A stretch of 11,780 bases of DNA from Deltaproteobacteria bacterium. GTDB lineage: Bacteria; Desulfobacterota; Desulfobacteria; Desulfobacterales; SURF-15. This document shows, piece by piece, positions 6,706-11,780 of this stretch. How positions within the stretch are numbered: position 1 is the stretch's first letter; every line of letters begins with the position of its first letter. Position numbers and translations under genes: made by a program. Under the pieces are notes generated by a model. It was not told the origin of the DNA. It worked only from the letters and a program-made list of their open reading frames with translations, and ran no database searches. The stretch lies in NCBI GenBank assembly GCA_024644775.1, contig JAHEHB010000148.1, positions 1 through 11,780 of the forward strand, written 5' to 3'.

Positions 6706-7836
6706 TCAACGATATACCTTCCCTGCCCGGATAACGTTCATTGGTGTCAGCCGTTTCTCCGCAGTGCGACGCTGGCCGTGGGCATCCACAAAATCAAACG
6801 ATCCTGATTCCAAATTAAACACCACCGCATCCCCGCAGGCTCCGATTTTTAAGCTCCCAATCTGGTCGGATTTTCCGAGAATCTGAGCTGGATGCTGGGT
6901 GGCTCTGGCGAGTACATCATCCAGGGACATTCCAAGATAGAGAAATTTGCTCAAAGTGGTGGCAAGGTCAAATACAGGACCATCCACATTATAGATGTGT
7001 AAATCACTCGATATTGTAAATGGTAGAAGACCTTTCTCAATAGCTCGCTCTGCGACTTCCCATTTAAAACTGCCCTGCCCGTGCCCCACATCAAAAATGA
7101 CGCCCTGTTCCATGGCATCTTGGACAGATGGTCGTAGATTGCCGCTATCATCCAGTAAGCCGCATGCAAATCCGTGGAAACAGTGGGTGAGCACATCGCC
7201 TTTTCGCATCACCGCCAAAATATCATCGAGGCTTTCGCACCAGGCATTTTGAGGGTGCACCATCATCGGCAATCGAACACTGTCTGCAGCTTCTCTGGCC
7301 AGATACAAGGGACGAAGACCGGCTGAGGGAATCACGAGGTTATTGGTGAGCCGTACCTTCACGCCTAACATAAGATCGGGATATTTTTGGATCATCTCAA
7401 CCGCTTTGGATATATTGGCATATTCCATATGCTCCAACTCGCCAATACCTTTTGAAAGCAACCCTTGGGATGAAATGTGTAGAAATGCAAAGAGACGGGT
7501 ATCACTTTTCTCCATCACATACTTGCGAAACCCATCAAATGTGTCGGCACCGGCCGATCCGGCATCCACAGCCGTGGTGACACCCTTGGCAATACAATAC
7601 GGATCCGGTTCGATACCATAATGGCTGCACCCCCAGAAAACATGGACATGAAAATCGATCCACCCGGGAGATACAAACTGTTCAGTGCAATCAAGGACTT
7701 CCGCAGCTTCCTGATCTGAAAGGTTGTCACCGATATCGGTGACGATACCCTCCTTGAACCCGATATCTTTGACACTATGAATGGCTTCGGCCGGATCGAT
7801 GAGTGTACCGCCTTTCAGTAACAAATCGTATGTCAT
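6706..7836 (-). CDS. Amidohydrolase-superfamily deacetylase-like enzyme (COG3964 type)
   Basis: A 376-residue cytoplasmic metal hydrolase of the dihydroorotase-like branch. It keeps the expected metal ligands: HVH at 63-65 in DFHVHVF, a lysine likely to be carboxylated (K160 in GVKVRL), H194 (MVHPQ), H218 (LTHCFHG) and D278 (ISSDLH). The N-terminal DLLLKGGTLIDP and C-terminal GDAVVFNLE are the small beta-sandwich that flanks the barrel. The overall pattern matches the family related to EF_0837 and Atu3266, some members of which remove acetyl groups from N-acetyl-D-amino acids or acetyl-hydroxyacids. The true substrate here is not known. ATG at 7836 has an AAGGAG seven nt upstream. It converges with livF (21 nt between the stops) and is divergent from the aminotransferase gene. 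Confidence 0.85.
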   Translation of the reverse strand: MTYDLLLKGGTLIDPAEAIHSVKDIGFKEGIVTDIGDNLSDQEAAEVLDCTEQFVSPGWIDFHVHVFWGCSHYGIEPDPYCIAKGVTTAVDAGSAGADTFDGFRKYVMEKSDTRLFAFLHISSQGLLSKGIGELEHMEYANISKAVEMIQKYPDLMLGVKVRLTNNLVIPSAGLRPLYLAREAADSVRLPMMVHPQNAWCESLDDILAVMRKGDVLTHCFHGFACGLLDDSGNLRPSVQDAMEQGVIFDVGHGQGSFKWEVAERAIEKGLLPFTISSDLHIYNVDGPVFDLATTLSKFLYLGMSLDDVLARATQHPAQILGKSDQIGSLKIGACGDAVVFNLESGSFDFVDAHGQRRTAEKRLTPMNVIRAGKVYR

Positions 7837-7889
7837 GTGAATTCTCCTTGTTTATAGAGTGTATTGTGTCTTTAAGATTTCGATTGAAT

Positions 7890-7918
7890 TTGTTAAAAGA
7901 TATTGTCAAAAGGGTCAA
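7890..7918 (-). promoter_or_regulatory. Candidate promoter for the amidohydrolase gene
   Basis: On the minus strand, TTGACC (7918-7913) is spaced 17 nt from TAACAA (7895-7890), giving a leader of about 45 nt before the ATG at 7836. A second TTGACA (7909-7904) overlaps the spacer but has no good -10 partner. The same 131-nt gap must drive the divergent aminotransferase, for which only a weak match (TTTCGA, 17 nt, TATTGT at 7901-7906) is seen. Confidence 0.4.
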
Positions 7919-7967
7919 CCGTTTTTAGAGGAAAAATCATCTCGATTTTGAGAAGGGACAAATAAAG

Positions 7968-9251
7968 ATGAACGATTTTTTGAAGATGGAAAAAAACGAA
8001 CTGAAGAACCACCGAGCTCGGTTGTTAAAACGGTATCAGGAATTTCAATCTAAAAAGCTGACACTCGATATGACACGAGGAAAACCCTGTACCGAGCAGT
8101 TGGACCTCTCCTTGGAAATGCTGGATTGTGTCAATACGCGTAACTTTAAATCCGACGAAGGCACCGATTATCGAAATTATGGCGGTCTGGATGGCATTCC
8201 CGAAGCAAAGCAGCTTTTTGCCGAATATCTTGAGGTCGAACCGGATGAACTCATTGTGGATGGAAATTCCAGCTTGTCATTGATGTACGATACGTTGGTG
8301 AGAGCCATGCTTCATGGCACGGTGGATCGTCAAATTCCTTGGGGAAAATTGCCGGAAATTAAGTTTCTATGCCCAACTCCCGGCTATGACCGGCATTTCA
8401 GTATCTGCGAATATCTCAACATCCAAATGATCCCCATAGCATTAGACGAAAACGGACCGGATATGGACCACATCGAAACCCTGGTGGCAAAAGACGAATC
8501 CATCAAGGGAATTTGGTGTGTCCCGAAGTACAGCAACCCCACTGGGATGACGGTTGCCGATGACATTGTAGAACGCTTGTCGCAAATGGAGACCAAGGCC
8601 ACGGATTTCCGCATATTCTGGGATAACGCCTATACGGTTCATCATTTGACGGATAGACCGGATCAGTTGGAAGATATCCTTGCTTCCTGCAAGAAAGCCG
8701 GGAACGCGGAAAGGGTCTTTATTTTTGCTTCCACCTCAAAAATCTCTCTTCCAGGAGCCGGGGTGGCGACGATGGCGAGCAGTTCAAAGAATATGGCGTT
8801 TATAAAAAAACAACTTGGGGTACAAACAATCGGTCCGGACAAATTGAATCAACTCCGTCATGTGCGCTTTTTCAAAAGCATGGATAACATTGAGGACCAT
8901 ATGAAAAGACACGCTGCAATTCTCAGACCCAAGTTTGAAACAGTTCAGCGTATTTTAGGGAGCGAATTGGGTGATAAGAATATTGCAAATTGGAGTCGAC
9001 CGAAGGGAGGATATTTTGTCAGTTTAAACACTCTGGATGGTTGTGCGAAAAGCGTAGTTGCCATGGCCTCTAAAGCAGGTGTTAGGCTTACACCGGCCGG
9101 TGCCACGTTCCCTTATCAGACAGATCCCAAAGATCGTAATATCAGAATCGCTCCCACTTTTCCGCCGATTGACCAGGTGGAAGCGGCCATGGAATTGTTA
9201 GCCATCTGTGTACAGATTGCCAGTATTGATAAACTCACGGGAAAAGATTGA
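7968..9251 (+). CDS. PLP-dependent aspartate aminotransferase, subgroup 1c (PF12897-like)
   Basis: A 427-residue cytoplasmic fold-type I aminotransferase. The family that fits is the MocR-like aspartate aminotransferase group (PF12897, as in Corynebacterium AspT), which moves an amino group between aspartate and 2-oxoglutarate. Marks seen: LTLDMTRGKPCTEQLDLS near the N-terminus, NYGGLDGIPEAKQLFAEYL, DGNSSLSLMYD (cofactor phosphate region), CPTPGYDRHF, KYSNPTGMT (substrate asparagine), IFWDNAYTVHHL (PLP-ring aspartate and tyrosine), the Schiff-base lysine K258 in STSKISLPGAG, and IRIAPTFPP near the end with the carboxylate-binding arginine. Length fits the family. The ATG at 7968 is preceded by AAGGGA about 9 nt away. 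It stands alone, divergent from the amidohydrolase and convergent with clpS, with no hairpin terminator in the 41-nt gap. Substrate is by family, not shown. Confidence 0.88.
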   Translation: MNDFLKMEKNELKNHRARLLKRYQEFQSKKLTLDMTRGKPCTEQLDLSLEMLDCVNTRNFKSDEGTDYRNYGGLDGIPEAKQLFAEYLEVEPDELIVDGNSSLSLMYDTLVRAMLHGTVDRQIPWGKLPEIKFLCPTPGYDRHFSICEYLNIQMIPIALDENGPDMDHIETLVAKDESIKGIWCVPKYSNPTGMTVADDIVERLSQMETKATDFRIFWDNAYTVHHLTDRPDQLEDILASCKKAGNAERVFIFASTSKISLPGAGVATMASSSKNMAFIKKQLGVQTIGPDKLNQLRHVRFFKSMDNIEDHMKRHAAILRPKFETVQRILGSELGDKNIANWSRPKGGYFVSLNTLDGCAKSVVAMASKAGVRLTPAGATFPYQTDPKDRNIRIAPTFPPIDQVEAAMELLAICVQIASIDKLTGKD

Positions 9252-9292
9252 TTCTTTAATTTCGACAGGATTGACAGGGCATACACGTTACG

Positions 9293-9610
9293 TCAGTCGT
9301 CTGGTTCCATGGTGGTTTTGAGAGGAAAACCATTCTCGCGGGAGACAACGTTTACTTGGTTCACTTTTGTTTCAGCTACCTCACAAATATAAACACCGCA
9401 GACACCAACCCCATTTTTATGAATATGCCACATCAAACGGGTCGCTTCCTCAATGGATTTATCAAAAAACGTCATCAATATACCGACCACGAACTCTTTG
9501 GTGGTATAGTCGTCATTGTGCAACAGCACCTTATACATCGGTGGCTCTTCAATTTTCTCCTCACTCTCACTTGCAACTCCTTCCTGGAATTCGGAGTCTT
9601 CGTTGCTCAT
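9293..9610 (-). CDS. clpS: ATP-dependent Clp protease adaptor ClpS
   Basis: A 105-residue adaptor that hands N-degron substrates (proteins with Leu, Phe, Tyr or Trp at the N-terminus) to the ClpA-ClpP protease. The acidic N-terminal extension (about 1-22) is followed by PPMYKVLLHNDDYTT, the ClpS core start with the ligand-binding N32/D33/D34. H64 in IHKNG corresponds to E. coli His66, and VCGVYICEVAETKVNQV is the family signature. The position of the E. coli gatekeeper Met40 is Lys38 here. I chose ATG 9610 (MSNEDSEF) because GGAG lies 9 nt upstream; an in-frame ATG at 9625 and a longer open frame add residues unlike ClpS. clpA usually follows clpS but here the next gene downstream is the convergent aminotransferase, so clpA must be elsewhere. 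Confidence 0.96.
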   Translation of the reverse strand: MSNEDSEFQEGVASESEEKIEEPPMYKVLLHNDDYTTKEFVVGILMTFFDKSIEEATRLMWHIHKNGVGVCGVYICEVAETKVNQVNVVSRENGFPLKTTMEPDD

Positions 9611-9642
9611 TTTAATGGTCTCCATCCGAAAATAGAATATAT

Positions 9643-9671
9643 ATCGTAAAAAAGCTAATGGCTTTTGAAAA
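9643..9671 (-). promoter_or_regulatory. Weak candidate promoter for clpS
   Basis: Minus-strand TTTTCA (9671-9666), 17 nt, then TACGAT (9648-9643): four of six consensus bases in each box. The spacer holds a small inverted repeat (AAAAGC, 5 nt, GCTTTT at 9650-9666). Support is modest. Confidence 0.25.
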
Positions 9672-9695
9672 GAAATCAAGACTGCCGTTTCACTG

Positions 9696-9730
9696 TTGAC
9701 GAGGGATCCGGTGTCGGTTATGAATATAAT
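9696..9730 (+). promoter_or_regulatory. Candidate promoter for the C45-family gene
   Basis: TTGACG at 9696-9701 stands 17 nt before TATGAA at 9719-9724, with a perfect TATAAT right behind at 9725-9730. The transcript start would then lie only about 10-15 nt before the ATG at 9746, which is very short but would keep most of the SD. It resembles the TTGACT / TATGAA arrangement before livK. Confidence 0.3.
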
Positions 9731-9745
9731 AAAGGAAGATACGAA

Positions 9746-10783
9746 ATGAAACACTTTCAAACGATAGGATCTCACTATGAAATCGGTTTTTCAATCGGCC
9801 AACGATTTTCAGATGAAATTTGTCGGGCAATGGTCGAAAATCCGGCATTGCAAAACGAGTTCCTTCCCTTTCATAAAAGTCCTGAAGGCCGGAAACTATT
9901 CCGCCAGCTGTTTTCACTGCATCGGAAATCATATCCCGATTATATTTCTGAAATTGAAGGAATAGCCGAAGGATCTGGAAGACCTTTTGAAGAGATCTTT
10001 CTGATTAATATGCGAGGAGAATACCGGTCGTACACAAAATCATCGACAGGCCAGGGATGCTCAACGGTGTCCGTTGTAACGGACGAATATGCCGCTTTTG
10101 GGCATAACGAAGATGGTTTAGCGCTTTTCAAAGACGGCATCTATGTCGTGGATGTTCATCTACCGGACAGACCATCCTTTACCGCATTTTCATATCCCGG
10201 ATTTCTTTGTGGAAACGCCTTTGGATTTAACAGTGAGGGTATGTGCTTCTGCAACAACGACGTCCAGCCCCGTAATATTGAGGTAGGAGTCGGAAGACAT
10301 TTCATCTCGCGAAGTCTCTTGGAATCCCAATCCATCGAAGATGCCATCGACCGCATTACGCCTCCCGACCGTGCAGCCGGATTTAATTATACCATCGGAT
10401 CCGTAAAGCAGCGGCGCATCGTAAACGTGGAGGTTTCACCGCGCCAGCACATCGTGACTGAAATAAAAGGAACGGATTTTCGCGCCAACCACTACATAGA
10501 CCTCAATGGTATCGAGCAAATCATTGGACCCTCCAGCCGGCTTCGAGTCAAACGCGCAAAATCGCTTATTAACAGGATGGATACATTCAGCAAATTAGAC
10601 ATTCTCAACGTTCTTATAGATCAGCAGAATCCGGAATATCCAATTTTCCGTACCGCCCAACCACCGGATGATATCGCAACCCTGGTGACCTGTGTATTTG
10701 ATTTAGATACCAAACAACTGGCAATTTATTACGGCCACCCGATCAAAGAAGAAGAAAAACACTCAACATATTCCATGCAGTAA
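9746..10783 (+). CDS. C45-family autoproteolytic acyltransferase/hydrolase (penicillin acyltransferase-like)
   Basis: A 345-residue Ntn-type enzyme related to isopenicillin-N acyltransferase. These proteins are made as a precursor that cuts itself just before a cysteine, which becomes the N-terminal nucleophile of the large chain and then splits or transfers acyl groups from amides or thioesters. The likely cut is in GQGCSTVSV, leaving C105 as nucleophile, close to Cys103 of the fungal enzyme. FGHNEDG follows with D122, near the fungal Asp121. YPDYISEIEGIAEGSG and FEEIFLINMRGEY are the usual small-chain helices, and SSRLRVKRA near the end supplies conserved arginines. No signal peptide, so it should be cytoplasmic. 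ATG 9746 is chosen because AAGGAAG lies 7 nt upstream; the open frame extends to an ATG at 9665, but that stretch overlaps the promoter region. Substrate unknown. It is divergent from clpS and converges on sodN. Confidence 0.88.
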   Translation: MKHFQTIGSHYEIGFSIGQRFSDEICRAMVENPALQNEFLPFHKSPEGRKLFRQLFSLHRKSYPDYISEIEGIAEGSGRPFEEIFLINMRGEYRSYTKSSTGQGCSTVSVVTDEYAAFGHNEDGLALFKDGIYVVDVHLPDRPSFTAFSYPGFLCGNAFGFNSEGMCFCNNDVQPRNIEVGVGRHFISRSLLESQSIEDAIDRITPPDRAAGFNYTIGSVKQRRIVNVEVSPRQHIVTEIKGTDFRANHYIDLNGIEQIIGPSSRLRVKRAKSLINRMDTFSKLDILNVLIDQQNPEYPIFRTAQPPDDIATLVTCVFDLDTKQLAIYYGHPIKEEEKHSTYSMQ

Positions 10784-10877
10784 TGAAGAATCAGGATATA
10801 GAGGGCCCGGTTTTGATTGCCCCTGCAAGGGATTCGCTTTGAAAAAATCGTTGACTGTTTAAACACTTATTGGATAA

Positions 10878-11327
10878 TCATTGGCTGTGCCCGAAATAGA
10901 GGCCTTCAAACTCCTTTAAAGAGGATCTCAGCATCTTCACATTGTTGATATCCGTCGTCTGTTTGCATTTCATGACATAAATCAACATGTTGTGCAGAGC
11001 CGCGAGTTTCTCGGTATATTGCTTCGCATCCGGCTTGATACGTTGTGTCATGAAATATTGAGAAACGATGTGTTGGATTTCATTGGCATGCGCTTCTTTA
11101 TTTGAAACCCATCGAATCAGCTGGTTGTAATTTGTCGGACCTCCCTTGCTCAATTCCATTATTTGTTTCATCGACTTTTCAATAGTGGTCGCGTGCTCGG
11201 CAATCTGCTGGATCCGTAACTTGTCATCGTAGATCCCGCAGGGGATTTCGCAATGCGCCGCCACGAAAGTAGCGGCCAGTAGGGAGACTATAACTGCCGA
11301 AATCAACCATGTACATCTTGTTTTCAT
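10878..11327 (-). CDS. sodN: Nickel superoxide dismutase with Sec signal peptide
   Basis: A 149-residue precursor. Residues 1-24 form a signal peptide (MKTR, a hydrophobic LISAVIVSLLAATF core and VAA before the cut). Signal peptidase cutting after A24 leaves HCEIPCGIYDD at the new N-terminus, the Ni-hook HCxxPCGxY of nickel superoxide dismutases, in which His1, Cys2 and Cys6 bind nickel and Tyr9 lies over the site. The mature chain of 125 residues is alpha-helical in character and includes the family's SQYF segment; Streptomyces SodN is 117 residues long. It would act in the periplasm, turning superoxide into oxygen and hydrogen peroxide. Streptomyces SodN is cut by the SodX peptidase; no sodX lies beside this gene, and the signal peptide makes it unnecessary. 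ATG 11327 has AAGGAGG 6 nt upstream; an overlapping GTG at 11330 is too close to the SD. Confidence 0.93.
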   Translation of the reverse strand: MKTRCTWLISAVIVSLLAATFVAAHCEIPCGIYDDKLRIQQIAEHATTIEKSMKQIMELSKGGPTNYNQLIRWVSNKEAHANEIQHIVSQYFMTQRIKPDAKQYTEKLAALHNMLIYVMKCKQTTDINNVKMLRSSLKEFEGLYFGHSQ

Positions 11328-11355
11328 CACACACCTCCTTTTTATATCCTAGTAG

Positions 11356-11373
11356 GCTAATGCTATCGTTAGC
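11356..11373. promoter_or_regulatory. Imperfect palindrome in the sodN promoter (possible Fur-family operator)
   Basis: GCTAATGCTATCGTTAGC has 6-nt arms with one mismatch (GCTAAT / GTTAGC) around a 6-nt centre. It partly resembles the GATAAT-type hexamers bound by Fur-family regulators (Fur, or the nickel regulator Nur, which controls sodN in Streptomyces). It lies about 30 nt before the sodN start, at or just after the expected transcript start. The resemblance is partial and the regulator is not in the window. Confidence 0.4.
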
Positions 11374-11376
11374 GTA

Positions 11377-11404
11377 AACCTAGTTCCATACTGCCTGTTG
11401 TCAA
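11377..11404 (-). promoter_or_regulatory. Candidate promoter for sodN
   Basis: A perfect TTGACA (11404-11399, minus strand) is followed after 16 nt by TAGGTT (11382-11377), a poor -10. A better TATAAA (11346-11341) sits right against the SD and is too close to the start to serve. sodN is 89 nt after the tatD stop, so read-through from tatD is also possible. Confidence 0.35.
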
Positions 11405-11416
11405 GAAAAAACTATA

Positions 11417-11780
11417 TTAGCTGTCTACATGAAATAGTTGGCAGGTATTTTCCCATACGGTAGCGGCAAGTATTTCAGGGTCTTCGCCTCTGACCTCGGC
11501 TGTTTTTAACAAAACAGTTTTCACGAATGCCGGTTCATTTCTGCGAAAGCGATTTCGCTCCGGCGTGGGTGTCAAATAAGGTGCATCGGTCTCAATGAGG
11601 ATCCTTTCCAGAGGGATATGCGCTAGGTGCTTTCTCAACGACTCCCCCCGTTCGTTTAACGTCACGATACCCGTAATACCGATGTGTAAGCCAAGGTCTA
11701 AATATTTCATAAGCTCATTTTTCGTTCCACTGAAACAATGAACCACCCCTTTTTGATCCTTTTTTCCATGTGTAGTAAGG
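11417..11780 (-). CDS. TatD-family metal-dependent hydrolase, C-terminal part (cut by window edge)
   Basis: The frame is open through the right edge and ends with TAA at 11417-11419, so 120 codons are seen and the N-terminus is missing. The sequence reads GVVHCFSGT, then GLHIGITGIVTL, LERILIETDAPYLTP and RRNEPAFV, which are the last third of TatD/YcfH-type barrel hydrolases (PF01026). The aspartate in ETDAPY and the histidine in VHCF are metal or catalytic residues in the family. These enzymes are DNA or RNA 3'-end exonucleases or deacylases, usually about 255-265 residues long, so about 140 residues lie outside. YcfH, YjjV and TatD cannot be told apart from this part. Same strand as sodN. 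Confidence 0.93.
   Translation of the reverse strand, partial: LTTHGKKDQKGVVHCFSGTKNELMKYLDLGLHIGITGIVTLNERGESLRKHLAHIPLERILIETDAPYLTPTPERNRFRRNEPAFVKTVLLKTAEVRGEDPEILAATVWENTCQLFHVDS

Noticed and set aside
9650..9666. Inverted repeat AAAAGC / GCTTTT next to T residues, as a terminator
   Set aside because: Six base pairs, AT-rich, and placed in a divergent promoter region where no transcript needs to end.
9665..9745. Longer N-terminus for the C45 enzyme starting at ATG 9665
   Set aside because: The stretch lacks an SD, overlaps the likely promoter, and the family's N-terminal pattern begins right at 9746 with a good SD.
10784..10877. Possible terminator between the C45 gene and sodN (convergent ends)
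   Set aside because: GGGCCC and short CCC/GGG pairs occur, but no stem of useful length with a T run on either strand.

Overview
The window looks like a chromosomal stretch from an anaerobic or microaerophilic Gram-negative bacterium, most likely a Desulfobacterota (sulfate-reducer type) or a relative. The basis is a tungsten-type aldehyde ferredoxin oxidoreductase (AOR) with its own multi-cluster ferredoxin, a periplasmic branched-chain-amino-acid type ABC importer, ClpS, an exported nickel superoxide dismutase, and medium-GC DNA. The taxonomic placement is inference.

Layout. (1) Positions 1-1186, minus strand: a tight three-gene operon, a TIGR04076-type small protein, a four-cluster ferredoxin and the N-terminus of an AOR that runs off the left edge. 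A near-consensus promoter lies at 1357-1386. (2) Positions 1187-1828: a gene-free divergent region that holds a roughly 210-270 bp nested imperfect palindrome and a promoter for the rightward genes. (3) Positions 1829-6684, plus strand: a complete Liv (HAAT-family) importer. It has a periplasmic binding protein, a hairpin terminator, then livH, a fused livM-livG and livF. (4) Positions 6706-7836, minus strand: a COG3964-type amidohydrolase, convergent with livF. (5) Positions 7968-9251, plus strand: a subgroup 1c (PF12897-type) aspartate aminotransferase, divergent from the amidohydrolase. (6) Positions 9293-9610, minus strand: clpS with no clpA beside it. (7) Positions 9746-10783, plus strand: a C45-family (penicillin acyltransferase-like) Ntn hydrolase. 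(8) Positions 10878-11327, minus strand: a nickel superoxide dismutase with a Sec signal peptide. (9) Positions 11417-11780, minus strand: the C-terminal part of a TatD-family metal-dependent hydrolase, cut by the right edge.

How the genes may work together. The importer would bring in amino acids or related amides. The amidohydrolase, the C45 enzyme and the aminotransferase all act on amide- or amino-acid-type substrates, so the middle of the window could serve scavenging of (N-acylated) amino acids. They are not one operon, so this is only a hypothesis. The AOR cluster is a separate oxidoreductase module, and sodN protects the cell envelope from superoxide.

I see no CRISPR array, tRNA, rRNA, insertion sequence or defence system. 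The least ordinary items are the long palindrome upstream of livK, the altered ABC signature in the LivM-LivG fusion, and the signal-peptide-bearing Ni-SOD with a palindrome in its promoter.
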